Shown: positions 1-6,160 of the stretch, piece after piece
Position numbering within the stretch: position 1 is the stretch's first letter
Layout: the number at the start of each line of letters is the position of its first letter
Source of the DNA: Verrucomicrobia bacterium UBA4286
GTDB taxonomy: Bacteria; Verrucomicrobiota; Kiritimatiellia; RFP12; UBA1067
Assembly: GCA_002395905.1 (NCBI GenBank)
Contig: DGVK01000061.1
Location: 1 to 8,057, forward strand
Length of the DNA stretch: 8,057 nt
Direction of reading: 5' to 3'
Program-made: the position numbers and the translations under genes
The notes under the pieces: generated by a model
What the model was told of the DNA's origin: nothing
The model's input: only the letters and a program-made list of their open reading frames with translations
Database searches by the model: none

Positions 1-702
1 GATCGTAAGCTGGAACGCATTGGTGTAGACCACGCCCGCCACACCACTCGCGACAAGCTTCCATCCATACGAAAGGAGTCTGCCGAAGCCGGCTTCGCCG
101 CCGGCGCAGGGCGCCGCCAGACGGCGCGTCGCCAGCGAAAGCGCGACAAATCTGAAGACCGTCGCCAGCAGACCAGCCCAGGCTATCGCCCAGACGCCCC
201 ATCCGAGCCACGCGAGCGAAACACCGGTGACAAACGCGAAAACACAGGCCGCCACGTTTATGCAGGACAGCACGGCAAACCTGCCCTCCCTCTGCAGCCG
301 CGCGTTGCCGGCGACGCAAGCGGCCCATGCGACCATGCCAGCGCCCATTATCCACGTGAGAGGCTTCAATGCCGGCTCGCCGTAGAATCCGGCGATCCAG
401 GGCGCCAAGGCCGCAAGAACCGCATAGATCGCCGCTCCCACGCCTACATTCCATGCGAACACCCTCCTCGCGTCGCCGCCGTACACGACATAAGCCGTGC
501 CGAGTCCCGTCTCCGCCAGCGCACTGCCAAGCGAAAGGAACAGCCCCAGCATGGCCGCAAGGCCAAAGTCGTGCGGACGCAAAAGCCGCGCCAGAATCAC
601 ACCCTGGACGAAACCCATTCCCTGGACAAGCACCTTCTCGGCGCCAGTCCAGACCATGCCTCGCATTGCGGGCTTTGCGCGATTCTCCCCAAAGACATTC
701 AT
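1..702 (-). CDS. Wzx-like polysaccharide flippase (MOP superfamily), 3'-truncated at window edge
   Basis: An open frame of 234 codons runs from an ATG at 702 leftwards off the window with no stop, so only the N-terminal half of a protein of roughly 450-500 residues is present. Seen: a short polar N-terminus, then W18..E22-K23 and the ARLLRPHDFGLAAM stretch (residues 38-51). This is the typical start of lipopolysaccharide O-unit/exopolysaccharide flippases (polysaccharide biosynthesis protein, Wzx/WzxC type). About six further hydrophobic segments follow, around residues 24-40, 49-72, 80-103, 116-134, 143-165 and 168-190. The family moves lipid-linked sugar repeat units across the inner membrane. 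The start ATG overlaps the TGA of the upstream glycosyltransferase by four bases (ATGA, 699-702) and has only a weak Shine-Dalgarno, so translation is probably coupled. The partner glycosyltransferase and dehydratase upstream support a role in surface glycan export. The family call is strong; the exact substrate cannot be told. Confidence 0.88.
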   Translation of the reverse strand, partial: MNVFGENRAKPAMRGMVWTGAEKVLVQGMGFVQGVILARLLRPHDFGLAAMLGLFLSLGSALAETGLGTAYVVYGGDARRVFAWNVGVGAAIYAVLAALAPWIAGFYGEPALKPLTWIMGAGMVAWAACVAGNARLQREGRFAVLSCINVAACVFAFVTGVSLAWLGWGVWAIAWAGLLATVFRFVALSLATRRLAAPCAGGEAGFGRLLSYGWKLVASGVAGVVYTNAFQLTI

Positions 703-1604
703 ACCGCCGATGTTTTCCACGGAATACGTTCGTCATGATCTGTCTCCGCAAAATGCCTTCTCACAAACCAGCGCCATGCGAAATGGCGGCGAATCCTGTC
801 GCATAGAACAGCCCCGGCAAACGGAAAACAAAGCCGTATCATCCACTCGCGCAGATAGAACGGGAGCGCCAGCGGGCGCTTGAACGGCGTGCCGCGGGCG
901 ATGCGCTGCCAGTAAAGGTATTGCGCAACGCGCCCGTCGTATGGAGCGGCGAAGCACCGTCCCACGCCAGTGAGATGAAGCACGCACCGTGGCGAGTTCT
1001 CCGGACTCGGCACCAGCACATCCCAGCAATCCGGCAGAAGCGCCGCCTCGTCTCCCAGGATCGCATTCAATATGTCCTGATCGGCATATTTAGGGCACCC
1101 GAACCGTGCCGCGAATTCACGGCATCTGTCGAGAACATTCCTCTCCCGCCAGCGCTTCAGGTTCACAAGGCACACGCCGCTGCAGCAATACCGTCCAGGA
1201 TCGAATCCGTCCAGCGGGACTCCGCGCGCGGCGCACCACGACTTGAACTCCACTACAGTCCCCTTGAGATCGCGCACCCACTGGATCGTGGCGTTTTCGT
1301 CCCTCAGCTCCCAAAGTTCCGCCACATCGCGCCGCCAGATGGTGTCCACGTCGGAATACACGACCCAGTCGACATCAGGAAGGAGTTCGCCGAGATACAG
1401 CCGCAGGAACGCCATGGTCGAACCTTTGTAGGTTCCAAACTCGCGACGGACTCTGTCGGCAAAGGCGGCGTCCCCGTCGAACAGATGAAACACCAGCCGT
1501 TCTGGGTGTGCACAACTTTCGGACAGGCTGGCCTTGGCGACCTCGAGACCCTTTCGGTAGGTTTCGTCCGCCGCCATAACGATATGTATTTTATCTTCGA
1601 CCAT
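699..1604 (-). CDS. Family 8 glycosyltransferase (LgtC/GspA-like)
   Basis: A 301-residue protein with the GT8 layout. A beta-strand/loop start (KIHIVMAADETY, residues 5-16) is followed by the metal-binding DxD motif in VVYSDVDTIW (D85-V86-D87). Next come YCCSGVCLVNL (139-149), the DQDILN motif (175-180), and a degenerate form of the late HxxGxxKPW motif with H210 and G213. Family members transfer glucose or galactose from a UDP-sugar to a lipid- or protein-linked acceptor at the cytoplasmic face of the membrane. The last ~50 residues are rich in Arg, Trp, Phe and hydrophobic residues (RHFAWRWFVRRHF), consistent with peripheral membrane attachment as described for LgtC. I chose ATG 1604 because GAGGAG lies four bases upstream; the TTG at 1616 would lie across that ribosome binding site. 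The gene is followed by the flippase with an ATGA overlap. Donor and acceptor sugars are not predictable. Confidence 0.9.
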   Translation of the reverse strand: MVEDKIHIVMAADETYRKGLEVAKASLSESCAHPERLVFHLFDGDAAFADRVRREFGTYKGSTMAFLRLYLGELLPDVDWVVYSDVDTIWRRDVAELWELRDENATIQWVRDLKGTVVEFKSWCAARGVPLDGFDPGRYCCSGVCLVNLKRWRERNVLDRCREFAARFGCPKYADQDILNAILGDEAALLPDCWDVLVPSPENSPRCVLHLTGVGRCFAAPYDGRVAQYLYWQRIARGTPFKRPLALPFYLREWMIRLCFPFAGAVLCDRIRRHFAWRWFVRRHFAETDHDERIPWKTSAV

Positions 1605-1626
1605 GCGACTCCTCAATGCGTCGCAT
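1603..1626 (-). promoter_or_regulatory. Inverted repeat that places the glycosyltransferase ribosome binding site in a hairpin loop
   Basis: On the minus strand ATGCGAC (1626-1620) and GTCGCAT (1609-1603) are perfect 7-base complements around a 10-base loop. The loop contains GAGGA of the Shine-Dalgarno, and the 3' arm contains the A and T of the start codon at 1604. A T-G wobble (1627/1602) could extend the stem. The repeat is seen directly; a regulatory role is inference. Confidence 0.45.
1609..1614 (-). promoter_or_regulatory. Ribosome binding site deciding the glycosyltransferase start
   Basis: GAGGAG on the minus strand with a four-base spacer (TCGC) before ATG 1604. This is one of the strongest Shine-Dalgarno sequences in the window and stands before a gene that is not overlapped by its upstream neighbour, consistent with independent initiation. 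Confidence 0.75.
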
Positions 1627-1656
1627 ATCTTACCAAAAGTTGTTGCGCGCAGTCAA
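1627..1656 (-). promoter_or_regulatory. Candidate sigma70-type internal promoter for the glycosyltransferase and flippase
   Basis: On the minus strand TTGACT (1656-1651, five of six matches to the -35 consensus) is separated by 18 bases from TAAGAT (1632-1627, four of six matches to the -10 consensus). The -10 box is preceded by TGG, an extended -10 element. The -35 box overlaps the bioB stop codon. Transcription would start near 1621-1619, giving a leader of about 15-18 bases with the GAGGAG site. It sits in the only real gap between genes in the window. The match is seen; activity is inferred. Confidence 0.45.
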
Positions 1657-2645
1657 ACGGGCCGTGCGGTCGCGCGGCGGCGGCAGCGGGGGCCGACCGA
1701 ATATCCGGCACGAACCGCAAGCTCGCGGTCGTCGTCGAAGTTTGCACCTGGTGTGGTTAGAAGCGGTCCCGCGATTCCTGCAGACATGCCGACATATATA
1801 CACTTCGCGGCGGTCTCGTCGGACATATCACGCCTGCCGCCCGCGAACCTGAGGGGCGTTGATGGATTGACAAGCCGCAGCAGCGCCACCGAATCCACGA
1901 CTCGCTCCGGGTCGAGCACGCCCATTTCGCCAAGCGGCGTCCCCTTTATCGGGTGGAGAACGTTGACCGGTATCGAGTCGGGCGCGACCTCCTTCAGGGC
2001 GAACGCGAACTCCACCAGCTCTTCATCAGTCTCGCCCATGCCGATTATCCCGCCGCAGCAGATGTCAAGGCCGAGCCGCCGAGCCGCACGCAGCACGGCA
2101 AGCTTGTCCGCCGTGGAATGAGTCGTGCAGAGGCGCGAAAAGGCCGACGGCGCACACTCGAGATTGCAATGGACGCGTTCAAGCCCTGCCGCTTTCATCC
2201 GGCGAAGATCATCCTCGGAGACAAGCCCAAGCGAGGCGCACACTCCTGTCGACGAAGCGGCTTTGATGGCGGCGATCGCCTCGCATGCCCTGTCGACATC
2301 CTCCGGCGAAAGCCTGCGGCCCGAAGTCACGATTCCGATTCTGTCGGCGCCGTTACGCTGCGCCTCAAGCGCGGCCTTCACACATGCATCCGTGCCGACC
2401 CAGCCGTACTCCTCGCAGCCCGTGTGCCAGCGAGCCGACTGCGCGCACCACTTGCAGTCCTCGGTGCATCGGCCCGACTTCGCGTTTATTATCGCGCAGA
2501 AGTCGAAGCGCCTCTCGACGCACCGCACCGTCGTCTTGTGGGCGCGTTCGCGAAGCTCCTCGCGACGTTCCCTGGCGAGGAGCGCCAGCGCCTCTTCCCT
2601 TGAAATGCCGTCCATCGCCACGGCCGACCTCTCCTCGCTCATCAT
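1653..2645 (-). CDS. bioB: Biotin synthase, variant auxiliary-cluster type
   Basis: A 330-residue radical SAM enzyme that inserts sulfur into dethiobiotin, the last step of biotin synthesis, in the cytoplasm. The [4Fe-4S]/SAM motif is NAKSGRCTEDCKWCAQS with C60, C64 and C67. GVCASLG (C136), DICCGGIIGMGET (C196) and LRFAGGR (R266) match E. coli BioB ligands C128, C188 and R260. The position of E. coli C97 is instead Gly in RIGIVTSG (G104). The substrate loop reads HCNLEC rather than NHNLDT, followed by LCTTH (C173). I associate this pattern with BioBs of obligate anaerobes that carry a different auxiliary cluster. The ATG at 2645 overlaps the dehydratase TGA (ATGA, 2642-2645). Its Shine-Dalgarno is weak, and a downstream GTG (V9) or ATG (M11) cannot be excluded. 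The C-terminus ends in an Arg-rich tail. No bioA, bioD or bioF is in the window. Function is confident; the cluster type is inferred. Confidence 0.95.
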   Translation of the reverse strand: MMSEERSAVAMDGISREEALALLARERREELRERAHKTTVRCVERRFDFCAIINAKSGRCTEDCKWCAQSARWHTGCEEYGWVGTDACVKAALEAQRNGADRIGIVTSGRRLSPEDVDRACEAIAAIKAASSTGVCASLGLVSEDDLRRMKAAGLERVHCNLECAPSAFSRLCTTHSTADKLAVLRAARRLGLDICCGGIIGMGETDEELVEFAFALKEVAPDSIPVNVLHPIKGTPLGEMGVLDPERVVDSVALLRLVNPSTPLRFAGGRRDMSDETAAKCIYVGMSAGIAGPLLTTPGANFDDDRELAVRAGYSVGPRCRRRATARPV

Positions 2646-4018
2646 GCCCTGCCGTCCATGCGGGTTATGTAGATTTTAGCCATATCCGTCTTAAACGCGC
2701 TCTTCTCGGAAACATCTATCTCCTCGAACAGCTTCTCGCCAGGCCGCACGCCGGTGAAGATGATCGGGATGTCGACATACGGGCGGTAGCCGGCCTGTGA
2801 AATCATGTTCTCGGCAAGGTCGACTATCCTCACAGGCTCGCCCATGTCGAGCGTGTATATCGCCTTCTCGCCACGCGACGCCGCCTGGAGGACGAGACTC
2901 ACAGCCTCCTGAATCGTCATGAAGTAGCGCTTCATGTCAGGATGGGTGACAGTCACAGGTCCGCCTGCGGCGATCTGCTCCCTGAAAAGCGGAACCACCG
3001 AACCGGACGAACCGAAGACGTTGCCGAACCTCACCGCGCAGAACGAGGTCGCGCCGTCGACCTCCATTATGGCGCGCTCCGCCGCGAGCTTGGTCTTGCC
3101 CATGACAGAAACGGGGTTCACCGCCTTGTCGGTAGAGATGAGCACAAACCGCTCCACGCCGTGCGCGGCGGAGAGCTCCGCCATGGTGCGCGTCGCCTCG
3201 GTGTTGTTGCGCCAGCCTTCCTCGGGGTTGAGCTCGACCATCGGGACGTGCTTGTAAGCAGCGGCGTGAAGAACGACGGACGGCTTTTCTTCCATGAACA
3301 CCCGCTCCATGCGCACGCGGTCGCCGCAGTCGATCATAAGCGGTTTCAGAGACGCGGCGCACTTCGAGCGCGACATCTCGCGGTTTATCTCGTAAAGCGC
3401 GTTCTCGCAGCGCTCGACCATCAGAATGCGCGCGGCGCCTGCGGCCGCGACCTGCCGGACAAGCTCCGAACCGATCGAGCCACCCGCGCCCGTCACCATG
3501 ACGACGCGTCCAGCGAGAAAACGAGCCGCAACGGAGTTGTCGAAAGTATTCTCGGTGCGCTCGAGCAGGGCGGCGTCTTTCCGTCGAGACGCCCAGTAGA
3601 GCCGCCACACATACCTCACACCCACGAGACCGGTCGTTGCGAACGCAAAACAGATGACGGTTATCGAGTATGGCGGACGGATGTGCGCGAGATCCATCGA
3701 CGGCATGAGCACGCGCATGACGGTGAGGACCGCCGCGGCGAGAAACGTAGCGCAGAAGTAGCGGGGAAACTCCGGCGCGCTGATGCGACGCCAGGCGAGA
3801 CGGTAGCATCCCGTGCAGACGAGCGCCGCGATGTGGACGACGCACACCGACACATAGGATAGAGCGACCTTGCGCCATCCCCACATAGGCTCGGCGAAAT
3901 CGAACCTCAGCGCGAAGGCGGCGATGTAGGCCGCGCCTATCGTGCAGGCGTCTACGGCGACCCCCACCAGACGCGTCGCGATGAACGCGGCCCAGGCCTC
4001 TCTGGTGCGCGTCATCAT
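2642..4018 (-). CDS. Membrane-anchored UDP-sugar 4,6-dehydratase (CapD/WbpM/PglF family), short form
   Basis: A 458-residue protein. Residues 1-145 hold about four hydrophobic membrane segments (near 13-37, 51-70, 86-105, 117-140). An extended SDR catalytic domain follows, with the NAD(P) motif GAGGSIG (177-183), HAAAYKHVPMVE (251-262) and ISTDKAVNP with T296, D297 and K298. Met306 takes the place of the usual SDR tyrosine, with K310 after it, as in WbpM/PglF. RFGNVFGSSGSVVP and GVRPGEKLFEE complete the family signatures. Such enzymes convert UDP-GlcNAc to the 4-keto-6-deoxy sugar for surface glycans. Full-length membrane members are about 590-665 residues because a second, non-catalytic Rossmann domain lies between membrane and catalytic parts; here only about 30 residues separate them. 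The start overlaps the yejE stop (ATGA, 4015-4018) and the stop overlaps the bioB start. The exact substrate is uncertain. Confidence 0.92.
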   Translation of the reverse strand: MMTRTREAWAAFIATRLVGVAVDACTIGAAYIAAFALRFDFAEPMWGWRKVALSYVSVCVVHIAALVCTGCYRLAWRRISAPEFPRYFCATFLAAAVLTVMRVLMPSMDLAHIRPPYSITVICFAFATTGLVGVRYVWRLYWASRRKDAALLERTENTFDNSVAARFLAGRVVMVTGAGGSIGSELVRQVAAAGAARILMVERCENALYEINREMSRSKCAASLKPLMIDCGDRVRMERVFMEEKPSVVLHAAAYKHVPMVELNPEEGWRNNTEATRTMAELSAAHGVERFVLISTDKAVNPVSVMGKTKLAAERAIMEVDGATSFCAVRFGNVFGSSGSVVPLFREQIAAGGPVTVTHPDMKRYFMTIQEAVSLVLQAASRGEKAIYTLDMGEPVRIVDLAENMISQAGYRPYVDIPIIFTGVRPGEKLFEEIDVSEKSAFKTDMAKIYITRMDGRA

Positions 4019-5103
4019 TCGAGCTTCGATTTCTGCCGCGGGTCAAACGCGTCGCGCAGGCCCTCGCCGACGAGAACCGTGAGCAGCATCACGATGAAAA
4101 GCGCGAGCGCCGGGAAAAGAATGAGCCACCATGCATAGCGGAACTGCTGGGCCTGGTTCATAAGCTCGCCGCAGCTAGGCGTCATCGGCGGCAGACCGAA
4201 ACCGAGGAAGTCCAGGGCCGCAAGCGAACCGATCGCACCCATGAGCAGGAACGGGAACAGCGTTATGAGCGGCGTGAGCGCGTTTGGAAGAATGTGTCCG
4301 AAAATGATCCGCGCCGACGAAAACCCCTGCACCTTGGCGGCCTCGACGAACGTCCGGGACCTGAGACGCAGAAACTCGGCGCGCATGTAGTAGCTTACGC
4401 CGATCCAGTTGAAGATGGCGTAGCAGACGAGAAGTATGGTAAAGCTGCGCCCCATGGTGGAGCCGATGAAAATCATGACGTAGAGGAACGGCACAGCGCT
4501 CCATATTTCGGTGAAGCGCTGCATGGCGATATCTGTCTTCCCGCCGAAATACCCTTCCACCGCGCCGACCACCAGACCGATGAACATTCCGCTCGCGGCG
4601 AGAATGATGCCGAAGAGCAGCGCTATGCGCATGCCGTGGACGACGCGCGCGTACACATCGCGGCCGCCGGCGTCGATTCCGAACGGATGCTCTCTGCACG
4701 GGCGGAACGGAAAGCTTATCTCGGGCGCGGGGAGGACGCGCTCTGTGACTGCGGCCGGAGTCTTCGGCCTCATATATACGCGCGTGTAGCCGTCGCGCTT
4801 CGTGCGAGTGACGTCATAATCGGCCTCGTTGACGTCCGTCGGGCCCTCATATCCCCAGACGCTCCCGTCGTCGCCGAGGTTGTAGCGGACTGTCCTTATG
4901 TCATATGTCTGCTCGGTGACAGGAGTGCGGTATTTCTCCAGCGTGGCGGTGTCGACCACGGCGCGCGGATCGCACGGGCATACGATGTCGGCCAGCATGC
5001 AGAAGACGAAAATCACTCCCAGCCCGACAAGCGACCACCATGCGCGGCGGATTCGCCTGAACGACCTGAAGCGTTTGACTGTAAGCGGTGAGAAGAATGT
5101 CAT
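4015..5103 (-). CDS. yejE: ABC importer permease, YejE-like (oligopeptide/microcin C type)
   Basis: A 362-residue inner-membrane permease of the DppC/OppC family, closest in pattern to YejE. The N-terminus (SPLTVKRFRSFRRIRRAWWSL) resembles the E. coli YejE start. One membrane segment (about 23-43) is followed by an enlarged periplasmic domain ending in HPFGIDAGGRDVYARVVHG, then about five membrane segments. The EAA loop that docks the ATPase is FVEAAKVQGFSSARIIFGHILPN. The YejE-typical DFLGFGLPPMTPSCGEL and the C-terminal GEGLRDAFDP are present. It pairs with the yejB product encoded four bases upstream to form the transmembrane channel. The Shine-Dalgarno is weak (GAAGAAAT), so it is probably coupled to yejB. 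No ATPase (YejF) or binding protein (YejA) gene lies in the window. The periplasmic region with many charged residues and Tyr is longer than in E. coli. The substrate is inferred only from the family. Confidence 0.93.
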   Translation of the reverse strand: MTFFSPLTVKRFRSFRRIRRAWWSLVGLGVIFVFCMLADIVCPCDPRAVVDTATLEKYRTPVTEQTYDIRTVRYNLGDDGSVWGYEGPTDVNEADYDVTRTKRDGYTRVYMRPKTPAAVTERVLPAPEISFPFRPCREHPFGIDAGGRDVYARVVHGMRIALLFGIILAASGMFIGLVVGAVEGYFGGKTDIAMQRFTEIWSAVPFLYVMIFIGSTMGRSFTILLVCYAIFNWIGVSYYMRAEFLRLRSRTFVEAAKVQGFSSARIIFGHILPNALTPLITLFPFLLMGAIGSLAALDFLGFGLPPMTPSCGELMNQAQQFRYAWWLILFPALALFIVMLLTVLVGEGLRDAFDPRQKSKLE

Positions 5104-5107
5104 GGCG

Positions 5108-6160
5108 TTATTTCTTCGAGAAGTCGATTCTGGGGTCGATGATCATGTAGAGAACGTCCGAAATGAGATTGCCTGCGAGCTGGAAACTGGCCGTAAGCGC
5201 GAGCAGCGCCAGGAACACCGCGTAGTCGCGGCCTATGAGCGCGTCCCACGAAAGCCGCCCCATGCCGGGAATCTCGAAGATCGTCTCGATGATGATGGAG
5301 CCGACGAAGATAAGACCGATTATGCCGCCAAGCCCCGTTGCAACAGGTATGAGCGCATTGCGGAACGCATGGCCCCAGATCGCGCGGCGGCGCGTCGCGC
5401 CCTTCGCGATCACGGTGCGGATGTAGTCGGCCGATATCTGGTCGAGCAACGAGTTCTTCATGAGGATCGTGAGCATCGCGAAACTGCCAGCGACATAGCA
5501 GCATATCGGCAGGGCCATGTGCCAGGCGCGGTCCCAGAACCAGACCCAGGTCGAAGGCTCGACATCAAAGTCGGACGATATCCCTCCAAGCGGAAATATG
5601 TCGGCAAAACCCTCGACCGTCCCGCAGAAGAACATCTTGAGCAGCATCGCCAGCGCGAACGCCGGTATGGCATACGCGACAAACACCACGAATGACGACG
5701 CCGCGTCGAACGCCTGCCTGTGCCGCAGGGCCTTGGCTATGCCGAGCGGTATGCATATCATGTAGGTAAGCAGAAACGACGCGAGGCCGAACCAGAGCGA
5801 GATCGGTATACGCGAGCGGATGAGCTCCCACGCGGTCTTGTTCGGGTAGTCGTAGCTCGGCAGATTCATGCCCATGCGCTTCACGACGAGCCAGTCCCAG
5901 TACTGCTCGTATATCGGTTTGTCGAAACCGAACTGCGCCTCAAGCTGCTTCTTGTATTCTTCCGAAACCTGCGAAGCGGAAGCGTTTGAGCTGCCGGACG
6001 TTTCGCCCGACTGCGCGCCAAGCCCCTTGAGCCGCATCATGCGCATCTCAACCGGTCCACCGGGAAGAAAGCGCGTGAGCGAGAAGCAGACTATCGTGAT
6101 GCCGATGAACGTCGGTATCACCAGAAGCATTCTCCGGACAAGATACGCCAGTCTATCCAT
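5108..6160 (-). CDS. yejB: ABC importer permease, YejB-like (oligopeptide/microcin C type)
   Basis: A 350-residue permease of the DppB/OppB family (E. coli YejB is about 364). The start LAYLVRRMLLVIPTFIGI and PGGPVE (33-38) are family hallmarks. A polar Ser/Gly/Gln-rich insertion (about 45-68) precedes the YejB-like FGFDKPIYEQY (77-87). Membrane segments follow near 123-140, 157-178, 215-233, 270-290 and 318-338. The EAA-type ATPase-contact loop is DYIRTVIAKGATRRRAIWGHAFRN (about 245-268), and the C-terminus DPRIDFSKK closely matches YejB (DPRIDFEGR). It forms the channel with YejE. I chose ATG 6160 rather than ATG 6214 because AAGGAG stands four bases upstream and the protein then begins as in YejB. 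It overlaps the end of trmJ by eight bases (6153-6160), out of frame. Substrate (oligopeptides, peptide antibiotics) is inferred. Confidence 0.94.
   Translation of the reverse strand: MDRLAYLVRRMLLVIPTFIGITIVCFSLTRFLPGGPVEMRMMRLKGLGAQSGETSGSSNASASQVSEEYKKQLEAQFGFDKPIYEQYWDWLVVKRMGMNLPSYDYPNKTAWELIRSRIPISLWFGLASFLLTYMICIPLGIAKALRHRQAFDAASSFVVFVAYAIPAFALAMLLKMFFCGTVEGFADIFPLGGISSDFDVEPSTWVWFWDRAWHMALPICCYVAGSFAMLTILMKNSLLDQISADYIRTVIAKGATRRRAIWGHAFRNALIPVATGLGGIIGLIFVGSIIIETIFEIPGMGRLSWDALIGRDYAVFLALLALTASFQLAGNLISDVLYMIIDPRIDFSKK

Noticed and set aside
84..97. Perfect 14-base palindrome CGAAGCCGGCTTCG
   Set aside because: It sits inside the flippase frame, encoding Gly-Glu-Ala-Gly-Phe-Gly in a loop region, has no loop space for a stable hairpin and no following T-run; likely chance in GC-rich DNA.
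1614..1616. TTG as start of the glycosyltransferase
   Set aside because: It overlaps the GAGGAG ribosome binding site that serves ATG 1604, and adds only four residues with no support.
921..1760. Long plus-strand open frame (279 codons) opposite the glycosyltransferase and bioB end
   Set aside because: It lies antisense to two well-supported genes, its translation shows no family motif, and long antisense frames are expected in GC-rich DNA.
2942..3862. Plus-strand frame of 306 codons
   Set aside because: Antisense shadow of the dehydratase; rich in Arg and His, with no domain pattern or fitting ribosome binding site.
2937..4046. Minus-strand frame of 369 codons overlapping the dehydratase in another frame
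   Set aside because: Arg/Gly/His-rich low-sense translation, a frame shadow of the dehydratase, which has complete catalytic motifs.
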